Source: Streptomyces sp. NA04227 (lineage in GTDB: Bacteria > Actinomycetota > Actinomycetes > Streptomycetales > Streptomycetaceae). From it: DNA of 64,000 nt. The position numbers and the translations under genes were made by a program. Within the stretch, counting starts at the first letter, position 1. Every line of letters begins with the position of its first letter. Location: contig NZ_CP054918.1 in NCBI RefSeq assembly GCF_013364195.1, positions 3,151,001 through 3,215,000 on the forward strand, written 5' to 3'. Positions 19,897-27,987 of the stretch are shown here, piece after piece. The notes beneath the pieces were generated by a model, which was given only the letters and a program-made list of their open reading frames with translations, had not been told where the DNA came from and ran no database searches.

Positions 19897-20216
19897 GCCT
19901 CACGGATGGAGGCGGGAACGCGGCCGCGGTCGTTGACCTCGTAGCCGTTCTCCTTCGCCCAGGCACGGATCTGGGCGGTGTCCTGCGCGCTGCCGCCGGC
20001 AGCGGCCGCACGTGCCTTGCCACGGCCGCCCGCGGCACGGCCACCGGTGCGACGGCCACCCTTGACGTAAGGGTCGAGGAGGTCGCGCAGCTTGTCGGCA
20101 TTCGTCGTGGTGAGGTCGATCTCGTACGTCTTGCCGTCGAGCGCGAACGTTACGGTCTCGTCCGCCTCACCGCCGTCGATGTCATCGACAAGAAGGACCT
20201 GAACCTTCTGTGCCAC
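19875..20216 (-). CDS. lsr2: Nucleoid-associated protein Lsr2
   Basis: A 113-residue Lsr2. The N-terminal dimerisation domain reads AQKVQVLLVDDIDGG and KTYEIDLTTTNADKLRDLLD; a basic, Ala/Gly-rich linker follows (GGRRTGGRAAGGRGKARAAA); the C-terminal AT-hook-like DNA-binding domain has IRAWAKENGYEVNDRGRVP with Arg97-Gly98-Arg99 as the minor-groove insert. Lsr2 binds AT-rich DNA, bridges it and silences acquired and specialised-metabolism genes. GTG 20216 was chosen (AAGGA at proper spacing); ATG 20231 would add only MKGIT. Monocistronic. Confidence 0.97.
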   Translation of the reverse strand: MAQKVQVLLVDDIDGGEADETVTFALDGKTYEIDLTTTNADKLRDLLDPYVKGGRRTGGRAAGGRGKARAAAAGGSAQDTAQIRAWAKENGYEVNDRGRVPASIREAYEKANG

Positions 20217-20283
20217 GGTAATTCCTTTCATCGAAAACTTCGGGGTGCGGGGCCTGCGGGGGGCAGTCGTTTCACCGACCCCT

Positions 20284-20305
20284 GATATATCAAGTACTGC
20301 AGTAC
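20284..20305. promoter_or_regulatory. Adjacent palindromes in the lsr2 promoter
   Basis: GATATATC (20284-20291) is followed two bases later by GTACTGCAGTAC (20294-20305), a perfect 12-bp palindrome, 70-90 bases upstream of the lsr2 start in an unusually AT-rich stretch. They may include the -10 region and an operator or an Lsr2 autoregulatory site. Confidence 0.45.
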
Positions 20306-20443
20306 GCCGGAAAGCAAACCGCTTTTGCCGGAAAAACACAAACCCCCGGCAGAGCCCCCGGACCCGAGAAGCCCGGAAACGTACGCGTTTCGGACATAGG
20401 GAACTGGGCAGGGTCATCGCGGAATAGCTCGGCGGATCACCGG

Positions 20444-20983
20444 TCACAGTTGCAGAAGCATCCGGCTGTTGCCCAAGGTGTTGGGTTTCACTCGTTCGAG
20501 ACCAAGGAACTCCGCGACGCCCTCGTCATAGGAACGCAGCAGCTCGCTGTAGACATCCGTGTCCACAGGAGTCTCACCGATCTCGACGAAGCCGTGGGCC
20601 GCGAAGAAGTCGACTTCGAACGTGAGGCAGAAAACTCTGCGAACACCGAGCCAACGAGCGGTCTGCAACAACTTCCCGAGAAGTCGGTGCCCCACTCCCG
20701 CCCCCTTGACCACGGGCTTCACCGCCAGTGTGCGGACTTCCGCGAGGTCCTCCCAGATCACGTGCAGCGCACCGCAGCCGACCAGCTCGGCGTTGTCGTC
20801 GCGTTCCGCGACCCAGAACTCCTGGATGTCCTCGTAAAGGGTCACGGTGGCTTTGTCGAGGAGGATGCGCTTCGCGACGTACGAGTCGAGGAGTCTTCGC
20901 ACCTCGGGCACATCGCTGGTCCTGGCCCGGCGGATGGTGACGGCGCTTTCCGGTTTCACCGGAACTTCGGGCTCTGCAGGCAT
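20444..20983 (-). CDS. Amino-acid N-acetyltransferase (ArgA/Rv2747-like)
   Basis: A 179-residue GNAT protein resembling the short actinobacterial N-acetylglutamate synthases: TIRRARTSDVPEVRRLLDSY at the start, EFWVAERDDNAELVGCGALH, LAEVRTLAVKPVVKGAGVGH (acetyl-CoA loop) and VFCLTFEVDFFAAHGF. It would transfer acetyl from acetyl-CoA to glutamate in arginine synthesis. It lacks the amino-acid-kinase domain of classical ArgA, as is normal for this class. ATG 20983 lies 9 bases after the BlaI-type gene's stop, so the two form an operon. Confidence 0.82.
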   Translation of the reverse strand: MPAEPEVPVKPESAVTIRRARTSDVPEVRRLLDSYVAKRILLDKATVTLYEDIQEFWVAERDDNAELVGCGALHVIWEDLAEVRTLAVKPVVKGAGVGHRLLGKLLQTARWLGVRRVFCLTFEVDFFAAHGFVEIGETPVDTDVYSELLRSYDEGVAEFLGLERVKPNTLGNSRMLLQL

Positions 20984-20992
20984 GCCGTGACG

Positions 20993-21508
20993 CTATCGCC
21001 CGGTCGACTCGTCCGGCGCGGCGGGGTTGCTCGCGTTCTCCTCGGAGGCCTCGGGGTTGTCCGCCTGCTTTGACGCAGTTGCGTTCCGCACTGATCCGGT
21101 CGCGTTCTGCTTCTCGGTCGCGGTGTTTGCCTCCGGGACCCGGATCTCGGGTACGTGTGCGATTCGCACGGCGTCGCGGAGTGCCTCTCGCTGTTCCTGC
21201 GACATCATGCCGAAGAAGGCCACCAGAGCGGCCGCCGGGTTGTCACTCTGCGACCAGGCCTCGTTCATCAGGGCGGCCGAGTACGCGGCCCTGGTCGAGA
21301 CCGCCTCATATCGATAGGCGCGCCCCTCGGCCTCTCTGCGCACCCAGCCCTTCTGATGGAGATTGTCCAGCACCGTCATCACCGTCGTATAGGCGATGGA
21401 CCGCTCTCGCTGGAGGTCCTCCAGGACTTCCCTCACGGTCACCGGGCGGTTCCACTCCCACACCCGCGTCATGACCGCGTCTTCGAGATCTCCGAGAGGC
21501 CTAGGCAC
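20993..21508 (-). CDS. BlaI/MecI/CopY-family transcriptional regulator
   Basis: A 171-residue protein. Residues 1-85 form the BlaI winged helix (LGDLEDAVMTRVWEWNRPVT, SIAYTTVMTVLDNLHQKGWV, EGRAYRYEAV). The C-terminal tail from about 130 is Asn/Ala/Glu-rich and probably disordered. Relatives are repressors controlled by cleavage through an M56 sensor protease, but no such gene lies nearby, and in actinobacteria such proteins often act on distant or respiratory targets. GTG 21508 starts within a short overlapping ATGGTG context; the ribosome binding site is weak. Confidence 0.85.
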   Translation of the reverse strand: MPRPLGDLEDAVMTRVWEWNRPVTVREVLEDLQRERSIAYTTVMTVLDNLHQKGWVRREAEGRAYRYEAVSTRAAYSAALMNEAWSQSDNPAAALVAFFGMMSQEQREALRDAVRIAHVPEIRVPEANTATEKQNATGSVRNATASKQADNPEASEENASNPAAPDESTGR

Positions 21509-21674
21509 ACAAGCACCATAATGCGCATACCGGGATCAATCACCCTCGGGCGCGTGCGATCCGCCCGGAACTGACCGAATTCAAGAATGCGGGGACAGCG
21601 GGGACAGCGGAGTCGGTACGGATTCCGTCGCGACGGCAGCCGGTGAAGCCGACGACCGCTGACCGCATGCGGAA

Positions 21675-21705
21675 ACCCGGCCCGGCTGTTCGAGCCGGAC
21701 CGGGT
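21675..21705 (-). terminator. Terminator downstream of the small membrane protein gene
   Basis: Stem ACCCGGCCCGGCT (21675-21687) with AGCCGGACCGGGT (21693-21705), loop GTTCG. One position pairs as G-U only in the minus-strand RNA, and a short T-run follows in that direction, so it fits the leftward gene ending at 21754. Confidence 0.6.
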
Positions 21706-21753
21706 CCCTTCGCGTACCGAATACCGCGTACCGAGGGCGGGTGGCGGGGCCGC

Positions 21754-21933
21754 TCAGGCCGAGTCGCCGCCGGACGATTGGCGGGTGTTCTCGGCGCGGG
21801 CGAGGGCGGCGTCGACGGCCGCGTCCTCCTTGGCCTTGTTCGGGCCGCCCTGCGACTTCACGATCGTGACGATCAGGGTGATGAAGAAGACGGCCATCAC
21901 CACGGGCGGCACGAGTGCGGAGACGTAGTCCAT
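21754..21933 (-). CDS. Small single-span membrane protein
   Basis: A 59-residue protein starting at ATG 21933. Residues 2-25 form one transmembrane helix (VSALVPPVVMAVFFITLIVT), followed by a charged cytoplasmic-type tail (KEDAAVDAALARAENTRQ). It is set between two hairpins, so it is probably transcribed alone. I recall similar proteins at this place in Streptomyces genomes; function unknown. Confidence 0.7.
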   Translation of the reverse strand: MDYVSALVPPVVMAVFFITLIVTIVKSQGGPNKAKEDAAVDAALARAENTRQSSGGDSA

Positions 21934-21967
21934 GGGACCAGAGTAGCCAGGGCCCCTTGGGGCGAAT

Positions 21968-22007
21968 CGGACGGGGGCCGGAGCGCGTGCGCTCCGGCCC
22001 CCGTCCG
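21968..22007 (-). terminator. 18-bp hairpin downstream of the gene at 22028-22717
   Basis: Arms 21968-21985 and 21990-22007 are a perfect 18-bp inverted repeat (CGGACGGGGG start) with a 4-base loop CGTG. It lies 20 bases past the stop codon of the leftward gene ending at 22028. No T-run. Confidence 0.75.
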
Positions 22008-22027
22008 CCCTGGACCTGCCGTCGGGC

Positions 22028-22717
22028 CTAGCCGGCGGCTCGCTCCTGTGGCGGCTTGGCCGGTTCCTCCGGGGCGGGGCGGGCGGGGCGCCGTCGCGGC
22101 GGGAAGACCTCTGCCGGGGTGGGCACCGGTCGGCCCGGGGCCGGGGCGGGGCGCTCGGAGGGCTGTTTGGGTTCCCGTGCGGGCTCCGGCCGGGGTTTCT
22201 CCTCGGCGCAGCGGGCCGGTGCACCGCAGACGGCGCGGCCGCCGGGGAGCGCGAGCAGCCGGGCGCGGGTGGCGGGAGCAGGGATACGTGCGCCCGTACG
22301 GCGGCCTTCCCCGACGGTGCGGCCCGTGGTGCTGGACGGGCCGACGGGCGCGGGCACCGTACAGCGGGCGAGGAGCCTCGCGGCCCGCGGGTTGCCGCGC
22401 AGCGCGCCGAGGGCTGCGAGGTCGTCGGACTGTGGCCGGTAGCCGCTCGGCAGCAGGTCTTCGAGCAGGGCGAGGTAGCCGGTGAGGCTGCCCGGGAGCG
22501 CGGATCTGTAGCGCGCGAGGTCGGCCAGCAGGAAATCACCGAGCCGGGCCGATTCGCGAACGGCCTCGTCGACGGATTCGGCGAGGCGCAGGCAGTCCTG
22601 GACGTCCTGGGCACTGGCGGGACTGGGGTCGAGGGCAAGGGCGAGGGCGCGGCGGAGCACCCGCAGCTCGTGCGCACCGAAGGCCATGCCGCCGCAGGAT
22701 CCGTATGGCGTGGGCAT
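22028..22717 (-). CDS. Hypothetical protein with Pro-rich C-terminus
   Basis: A 229-residue protein. The first half is helical and leucine-rich (GAHELRVLRRALALALDPSP, QDVQDCLRLAESVDEAVRES, GDFLLADLARYRSALPGSLT, GYLALLEDLLPSGY); the last about 75 residues are Pro/Ala/Arg-rich (RPAPAPGRPVPTPAEVFPPR) and likely disordered. I do not recognise a named domain, but the start MPTPYGSCGGMAF is familiar from Streptomyces genomes at this locus. ATG 22717 and the internal ATG 22687 are both possible; neither has a clear ribosome binding site. Confidence 0.65.
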   Translation of the reverse strand: MPTPYGSCGGMAFGAHELRVLRRALALALDPSPASAQDVQDCLRLAESVDEAVRESARLGDFLLADLARYRSALPGSLTGYLALLEDLLPSGYRPQSDDLAALGALRGNPRAARLLARCTVPAPVGPSSTTGRTVGEGRRTGARIPAPATRARLLALPGGRAVCGAPARCAEEKPRPEPAREPKQPSERPAPAPGRPVPTPAEVFPPRRRPARPAPEEPAKPPQERAAG

Positions 22718-22778
22718 GGGGCGACGATACGCGCTAATCAGACAATTCCGGCGCAGGTTCGCGGTCGGATTCTGTGCG

Positions 22779-22890
22779 TCGTACGCGCCATGGTCGGCGC
22801 GGTGCGCCGTACGCGCGGTGGTCGGCGCGGTGCCTCGTACGCCCGGTGGTCGGCGCGGTGCGTGGTACGCGCGGTGGTCAACGCGCATCA
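22779..22890 (+). repeat. Four tandem 28-bp repeats
   Basis: Units start at 22779, 22807, 22835 and 22863, consensus TCGTACGCGCGGTGGTCGGC then GCGGTGCG. They lie in the spacer between coaX and the hypothetical gene at 22028-22717. There are no spacers between units, so it is not a CRISPR. Confidence 0.92.
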
Positions 22891-22962
22891 CAGCCCCCGG
22901 CAACCGCATGCCCGACCCCTGCCTGGCCCGGACCACGGCCCCCTACGGCTCTCTCCCGCCCG

Positions 22963-23760
22963 CTAGTTCCGCCCGGTGTTCCTCTCGTAGACGAGGCGCA
23001 GGCCGATCAGAGTGAGCCAGGGCTCGTGTTCGTCGATGACCTCGGCCTCGCCGAGGACCATGGGGGCCAGGCCGCCGGTCGCGATGACCTTGACGGCGGC
23101 CGGGTCGGGGGCGAGTTCGCGGGCCATGCGACGCACGATGCCGTCGACCTGGCCGGCGAAGCCGAAGACGATGCCCGCCTGCATGGCCTCGACGGTGTTC
23201 TTGCCGATGACGCTGCGCGGCCGGGCGAGTTCGATCTTGCGGAGCTGGGCACCGCGTACGCCCAGGGCCTCCACGGAGATCTCGATACCGGGGGCGATCA
23301 CACCGCCCGCGTACTCGCCGCGCGGGGAGACCGCGTCGAAGGTGGTGGCGGTGCCGAAGTCGACGACGATCGCGGGGCCGCCGTAGAGCTCGACGGCGGC
23401 GACGGCGTTGACGATCCGGTCCGCGCCGACCTCCTTGGGGTTGTCCATCAGGACCGGGACGCCGGTCTTGACGCCCGGTTCGACGAGGACGGCGGGGACG
23501 TCGCCGTAGTAGCGCCGGGTCACCTCGCGCAGTTCGTGCAGTACGGAGGGGACGGTCGCGCAGATACAGATGCCGTCGATGCCGTCGCCGAGCCGGTTGC
23601 CGAGCAGCGGGTGCATCCGCATCAGGCCCTGCAGGAGGACGGCGAGTTCGTCGGCGGTGCGGCGCGGGTCGGTGGAGATGCGCCAGTGCTCGACGATGTC
23701 GGGACCGTCGAAGAGACCGAGGACGGTGTGGGTGTTGCCCACGTCGATGGTCAGCAGCAC
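22963..23760 (-). CDS. coaX: Type III pantothenate kinase
   Basis: A 265-residue ASKHA-fold kinase phosphorylating pantothenate, the first step of CoA synthesis. Motifs: LTIDVGNTHTVLGLFDG (phosphate 1 loop with Asp6), GADRIVNAVAAVELYGG, VVDFGTATTFDAV (catalytic and metal-binding region) and VIATGGLAP. It starts at GTG 23760. Last gene of the leftward run with panC, nadB and nadC, so pantothenate synthesis and use are encoded together with NAD synthesis. Confidence 0.96.
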   Translation of the reverse strand: MLLTIDVGNTHTVLGLFDGPDIVEHWRISTDPRRTADELAVLLQGLMRMHPLLGNRLGDGIDGICICATVPSVLHELREVTRRYYGDVPAVLVEPGVKTGVPVLMDNPKEVGADRIVNAVAAVELYGGPAIVVDFGTATTFDAVSPRGEYAGGVIAPGIEISVEALGVRGAQLRKIELARPRSVIGKNTVEAMQAGIVFGFAGQVDGIVRRMARELAPDPAAVKVIATGGLAPMVLGEAEVIDEHEPWLTLIGLRLVYERNTGRN

Positions 23761-23870
23761 GGGGGCACCGCCTGCCCGGTGCGCTGCCCGAGGCGTACGG
23801 CTGCCGCATTGCCGCCGACGGGGGCGGGCCGGGCGGCGGACAGGCGCGCACCCCGGCGGACGGCGAGCAT
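23751..23870 (-). CDS. 39-codon linking ORF between nadC and coaX
   Basis: ATG 23870 overlaps the nadC stop by one base (TGATG) and its TGA (23753-23751) lies 10 bases inside coaX, so a ribosome leaving nadC could read through to the coaX start. The peptide is Arg/Ala/Pro-rich with two terminal Cys and shows no domain. It may only serve translational coupling, or may be chance in high-GC DNA. Confidence 0.3.
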   Translation of the reverse strand: MLAVRRGARLSAARPAPVGGNAAAVRLGQRTGQAVPPCC

Positions 23871-24928
23871 CAGCGCGCCCCCTCTGCGGTGTCCCCGGCG
23901 CCTTCGGTGCCCCGCGCGTCCTGGCCGGTGTCGGCGGGGCGGAGGTCGAGGCCGATGTCGAGGATGGGCGAGGAGTGGGTGAGGGCGCCGACGGCGAGGT
24001 AGTCGACGCCGGTCTCCGCGTAGGCGCGGGCGTTGTCCAGGGTGAGGCGGCCGGAGGACTCCAGAAGGGCGCGGCCCGCGACGAGGGCGACGGCCTCCTC
24101 GGTCTCCAGCGGGGTGAAGTTGTCCAGCAGGATCAGGTCGGCGCCCGCGTCGAGCACCTCGCGGAGCTGGTGCAGGGTGTCGACCTCGACCTCGATGGGC
24201 ACGTCGGGGAAGGTCTCGCGGACCGCCGCGAAGGCCTGCGCGACGCCGCCCGCGGCCACCACGTGGTTGTCCTTGACCAGGGCCGCGTCGGACAGCGACA
24301 TGCGGTGGTTGACGCCGCCGCCGCACCGTACGGCGAACTTCTCCAGGGAGCGCAGGCCCGCGGTGGTCTTGCGGGTGTCGCGGACCTTGGCCTTGGTGCC
24401 GTCGAGGGCGTCCGCCCAGGCGCGGGTGGCGGTCGCGATGCCGGACAGGCGGCACAGCAGGTTGAGGGCGCTGCGCTCGGCGGTGAGCAGGTCGCGGGTA
24501 CGGGAGGTGACGCTCAGCAGCTTCTGACCGGCCTGGACGCGGTCGCCGTCGTCCACGTGGCGTTCGACCTCGAACTCGTCGGTGCACACGATGGACAGCA
24601 CGGCCTCGGCGACGCGCAGGCCCGCGACGGTTCCGGCCTCGCGGGCGGTGAAGTCGCCGGTGGCGGTGGCGTCTTCGGGGATGGTCGCGACGGTGGTGAC
24701 GTCGACGCCGCCCGCGAGGTCCTCGTCGATGGCGAGGTTCGCGATGTCCTCGACCTCGAGGGGGTCGAGTCCGGCGTCGGCGAGCAGTTCGGCGAGCGCC
24801 GGGTCCAGGCCGCTCTCCATGCCCTCGCCGTACTCGGCGAATTCTGCGTCGGTCCCGCACGCGCAGCCGTCGCCGCAGCCCTCGGATTCCCCGGTGAGCG
24901 GGAGGGAGGAAAGGTCGTGGGTACTCAC
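23870..24928 (-). CDS. nadC: Nicotinate-nucleotide pyrophosphorylase (carboxylating), NadC
   Basis: A 352-residue quinolinate phosphoribosyltransferase: quinolinate + PRPP to nicotinate mononucleotide + CO2. Motifs: DEDLAGGVDVTTVATIPEDA, LLTAERSALNLLCRLSGIAT, DTRKTTAGLRSLEKFAVRCG (phosphoribosyl site), NHRMSLSDAALVKDNH and IEVEVDTLHQLREVLDAGAD. GTG 24928 has AGGAG inside the nadB tail, 4 bases from the nadB stop. A 60-residue N-terminal extension with a CGDGCACG cysteine cluster precedes the catalytic core; many actinobacterial NadC start later, so this stretch might bind metal or be a mis-called start. Confidence 0.95.
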   Translation of the reverse strand: MSTHDLSSLPLTGESEGCGDGCACGTDAEFAEYGEGMESGLDPALAELLADAGLDPLEVEDIANLAIDEDLAGGVDVTTVATIPEDATATGDFTAREAGTVAGLRVAEAVLSIVCTDEFEVERHVDDGDRVQAGQKLLSVTSRTRDLLTAERSALNLLCRLSGIATATRAWADALDGTKAKVRDTRKTTAGLRSLEKFAVRCGGGVNHRMSLSDAALVKDNHVVAAGGVAQAFAAVRETFPDVPIEVEVDTLHQLREVLDAGADLILLDNFTPLETEEAVALVAGRALLESSGRLTLDNARAYAETGVDYLAVGALTHSSPILDIGLDLRPADTGQDARGTEGAGDTAEGAR

Positions 24929-24932
24929 GGGG

Positions 24933-26771
24933 TCACTGCTCCTGGGTGTGCGCTTCGATGGTCGGCGGGAAGTCGGCGGTGCTCGTGGTGTGCACGTTAA
25001 GGGTTGCGGGTGACACGCGCAGTGCCTCGTTCGGGGTCTTGCCGTCGGCGGCGACGGCGAGTTGCCCGGCTTCGACTGGTTCATCCTGCGCGGGTCGGAT
25101 GCCCGGCCCTTCCGCACGTTCAGGGCGGTCGAGACGTACGACGATGTGGCGGCGCCAGGCGGCGTCGTCGCGTTCGGGGTGGTCCTCGCGCCAGTGGCAG
25201 CCGCGGGTCTCCTCGCGGCGCAGGGCGGCGGCGACCAGGACCCGGGCGACGGCGAGCAGGTTGGTGGTCTCCCAGGTGTCGACCCCGGGTTCGGCGGTCT
25301 TGCCGCGCTCGGCGAGTGCGGCGCGCGAGGCCTCGTCGAGTTCGCGCAGGGCGGCGGCGGCCTCGGTCAGGGAGGCCGCGCTGCGCAGCACTCCGGCGCC
25401 CTGGGTCATGATCCGCTGGATGGCGAAGCGCTCCTCGGCCTCCAGGAGCGGCCTGCCGGGCAGCGTGCTCAATACCGGCGTACGGGGCGTGAGCGGGCGG
25501 GCGACGAGGTCGGCGGCGATGCGTTCGGCGTAGACGAGGCCTTCGAGCAGGGAGTTGGAGGCGAGCCGGTTCGCGCCGTGCACGCCGGTGCACGCGACCT
25601 CTCCGCAGGCGTACAGGCCGGGCACGGTGGTGCGCCCGTCGCGGTCGGTGCGGACGCCGCCGGAGGCGTAGTGGGCGGCGGGCGCGACCGGGACCGGCTC
25701 GGTCACCGGGTCGATGCCGTTGGCGCGGCAGGCGGCCAGGATGGTCGGGAAGCGCTCGCGCCACATCTGTTCGCCGAAGTGCCGGGCGTCGAGGAACATG
25801 TGTGCGGCGCCCTGCTCCTGCATGCGGCGCGTGATGCCCTTGGCGACGATGTCCCGCGGTGCGAGTTCGGCGAGTTCGTGGCGGCCCCGCATGAAGCGCA
25901 CGCCGTCCGCGTCGACGAGGTGGGCGCCCTCGCCGCGTACCGCCTCGGACACCAGCGGCTGCTGGCCCTCCGCGCCCGCGCCGAGGAACAGCACAGTGGG
26001 GTGGAACTGTACGAACTCCAGGTCGGAGATCTCCGCCCCGGCGCGCAGTGCGAGGGCGACGCCGTCGCCGGTGGAGACGGCCGGGTTGGTGGTCGCGGAG
26101 AAGATCTGGCCCATGCCGCCGGTGGCGAGCACCACCGCGGGGGCGTGCACGGCGCCCACGCCGTCGTGCTGGCCCTCGCCCATGACGTGCAGGGTCACGC
26201 CCGCGGTGCGGCCCTCCTCGTCCGTGAGCAGATCCAGGACGAGTGCGTTCTCGACCGTCGTTATGCCCGCCTCGCGGACGGCGGTGACCAGCGCGCGGGA
26301 GACCTCCGCGCCGGTCGCGTCCCCGCCCGCGTGCACGATACGGCTGCGGTGGTGGCCGCCCTCGCGGGTCAGCGCGATGGTCTCGCCGCCCGGCGCGGTG
26401 TCGAAGTGGGCGCCGCTGTCGATCAGCCGCCGCACCGCGTCCGGCCCCTCGGTGACCAGCAGCCGCACCGCTTCCTCGTCGCACAGTCCGACGCCCGCGA
26501 CCAGGGTGTCGTCCAGGTGCTGCTCGGGGGTGTCGCCCTCGCCGAGCGCCGCCGCGATGCCGCCCTGCGCCCAGCGGGTGGAGCCGTCGTCGAGGCGCGC
26601 CTTGGTGACGACGACGGTACGCAGCCCGGCCGCGGCGCAGCGCAGCGCCGCCGTCAGGCCGGCGACCCCGGAGCCGACCACGACCACGTCGGCGGTGCGG
26701 GCCCAGCCGGGGACCGGGGCGTGCAGGCGTATGCCGGTGGTGTGCGAGCCGGTGCTCTGGGCGGCGGTCAT
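24933..26771 (-). CDS. nadB: L-aspartate oxidase
   Basis: A 612-residue FAD enzyme oxidising L-aspartate to iminoaspartate for quinolinate synthesis. N-terminal FAD motif DVVVVGSGVAGLTAALRCAA, then STRWAQGGIAAALGEGDTPE, ALTREGGHHRSRIVHAGGDA and GEVACTGVHGANRLASNSLL (active-site Arg and His), with the helical succinate-dehydrogenase-type C-terminal domain. NadA is not in this window. ATG 26771 overlaps the stop of a 38-codon ORF that itself begins at the panC stop. Part of the leftward operon. Confidence 0.96.
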   Translation of the reverse strand: MTAAQSTGSHTTGIRLHAPVPGWARTADVVVVGSGVAGLTAALRCAAAGLRTVVVTKARLDDGSTRWAQGGIAAALGEGDTPEQHLDDTLVAGVGLCDEEAVRLLVTEGPDAVRRLIDSGAHFDTAPGGETIALTREGGHHRSRIVHAGGDATGAEVSRALVTAVREAGITTVENALVLDLLTDEEGRTAGVTLHVMGEGQHDGVGAVHAPAVVLATGGMGQIFSATTNPAVSTGDGVALALRAGAEISDLEFVQFHPTVLFLGAGAEGQQPLVSEAVRGEGAHLVDADGVRFMRGRHELAELAPRDIVAKGITRRMQEQGAAHMFLDARHFGEQMWRERFPTILAACRANGIDPVTEPVPVAPAAHYASGGVRTDRDGRTTVPGLYACGEVACTGVHGANRLASNSLLEGLVYAERIAADLVARPLTPRTPVLSTLPGRPLLEAEERFAIQRIMTQGAGVLRSAASLTEAAAALRELDEASRAALAERGKTAEPGVDTWETTNLLAVARVLVAAALRREETRGCHWREDHPERDDAAWRRHIVVRLDRPERAEGPGIRPAQDEPVEAGQLAVAADGKTPNEALRVSPATLNVHTTSTADFPPTIEAHTQEQ

Positions 26772-26884
26772 GGGCGTTCTCCGACGGTTGTGCGGGGTGG
26801 TGCGGGGGTGGTGCGGGGCAGCGCGTGGGGGGCGCGGGGCGCGGTGCCCACGTCGTGGGGGCTGCGGGCTTCGGCGGCGGTCAT
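26768..26884 (-). CDS. 38-codon linking ORF between panC and nadB
   Basis: ATG 26884 overlaps the panC stop (ATGA) and its TGA overlaps the nadB ATG (ATGA), so it bridges the 109-bp gap exactly. It begins ATGACCGCCGCC, the same 12 bases that begin nadB, hinting at a local duplication. The peptide is Pro/Thr/Arg-rich without a domain. Most likely a translational coupler; not proven. Confidence 0.35.
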   Translation of the reverse strand: MTAAEARSPHDVGTAPRAPHALPRTTPAPPRTTVGERP

Positions 26885-27987
26885 GAGGCCGCTCCGAAGG
26901 TCAGCGGCAGGTTGTCGATCAGCCGGGTGGTGCCGACGCGGGCCGCGACGGCCAGTACCGCCTCGCCCCGGAAGCCCTCGCCGATCTCCGTGAAGTCGGA
27001 GGGGTCGACCAGGGCGAGGTAGTCGAGGGTGAGCGGCGGGGTGCGCCGGGCGGCCTCGTCGAGGACGGCGTGCGCGGCGGCGCGTACCGCCTCCGGGCCG
27101 CCGGGCGCCGCGCCCGCGAGCGCGTGCGCGTCGGCCGCGGCGCGCGCCTCCCCGAGCGCCGTGAGCGCCTCGGCGCGTTCGCGTGAGGCGGGCGCGGAGG
27201 CGGCGCGCGCACGCAGCGCCTCCTGCGCGGCATGCCGGTCGCGGCCCGCGAACAGCGCACGGGACAACACGAGCGCGGTACGCCGCTCGGCCACGGAGAG
27301 ATAGCGGTTACGGCTGGACAGCGCGAGGCCGTCCTCCTCGCGCACGGTCTCCACACCCACGATGTCGACGTCGAAGTTGAGGTCGCGCACCATGCGCCGG
27401 ATCAGCGCGAGCTGCTGGGCGTCCTTCTGCCCGTACAGGGCCAGGTGCGGGCGGGTCAGATGCAGCAGTTTGGCGACGACGGTGAGCATCCCGTCGAAGT
27501 GCCCGGGCCGCGAACCGCCCTCCAGGCGCTCCCCCATCGGCCCGGCGGAGATCCGCACCTCGGGCTCGCCGCCCGGGTAGACCACGTCCGCGGAGGGCGC
27601 GAAGACGACGTCGGCGCCCGCTTCCCCGGCCAGTTCGACGTCCGCGTCCAGGGTGCGCGGGTAACGGTCGAGGTCCTCGCCCGCCCCGAACTGCAGCGGA
27701 TTCACGAAGACGGTGACCACCACCTCGCCGTCCGCACCGGCCAGTTCGCGCGCCGTACGGATCAGGGTGGCGTGCCCCTCGTGCAGCGCGCCCATGGTCA
27801 TCACGACGGCCCGCCGGTCGCCGCGCTCGCGCAGGTCTTCGGCGGTGTGCAGGACCTTCGGGGAGCGGGGGGTGACCGGGGCGGCGGTCGGCACCGCGGC
27901 CACATGCGCGGATCCGGGCTGCGAGGGCCGGGCCGACGGGGTGCCGGGGTGGTGGGGCCGCGGGGGGTGCGCGGGGTGCGCGGTCAT
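26881..27987 (-). CDS. panC: Pantothenate synthetase (pantoate-beta-alanine ligase)
   Basis: A 368-residue ATP-dependent ligase making pantothenate. Motifs: [16 protein letters not shown] (HIGH-like), [59 protein letters not shown] and [11 protein letters not shown] (KMSKS-like region). A 40-residue His/Pro-rich leader and an Ala/Arg-rich insertion near 255-300 make it longer than usual (about 280-330). ATG 27987 overlaps the upstream gene by 4 bases. Confidence 0.95.
   Translation of the reverse strand: MTAHPAHPPRPHHPGTPSARPSQPGSAHVAAVPTAAPVTPRSPKVLHTAEDLRERGDRRAVVMTMGALHEGHATLIRTARELAGADGEVVVTVFVNPLQFGAGEDLDRYPRTLDADVELAGEAGADVVFAPSADVVYPGGEPEVRISAGPMGERLEGGSRPGHFDGMLTVVAKLLHLTRPHLALYGQKDAQQLALIRRMVRDLNFDVDIVGVETVREEDGLALSSRNRYLSVAERRTALVLSRALFAGRDRHAAQEALRARAASAPASRERAEALTALGEARAAADAHALAGAAPGGPEAVRAAAHAVLDEAARRTPPLTLDYLALVDPSDFTEIGEGFRGEAVLAVAARVGTTRLIDNLPLTFGAAS

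Noticed and set aside
22779..22890. Possible CRISPR array
   Set aside because: The 28-bp units are contiguous with no unique spacers and no cas genes are nearby.
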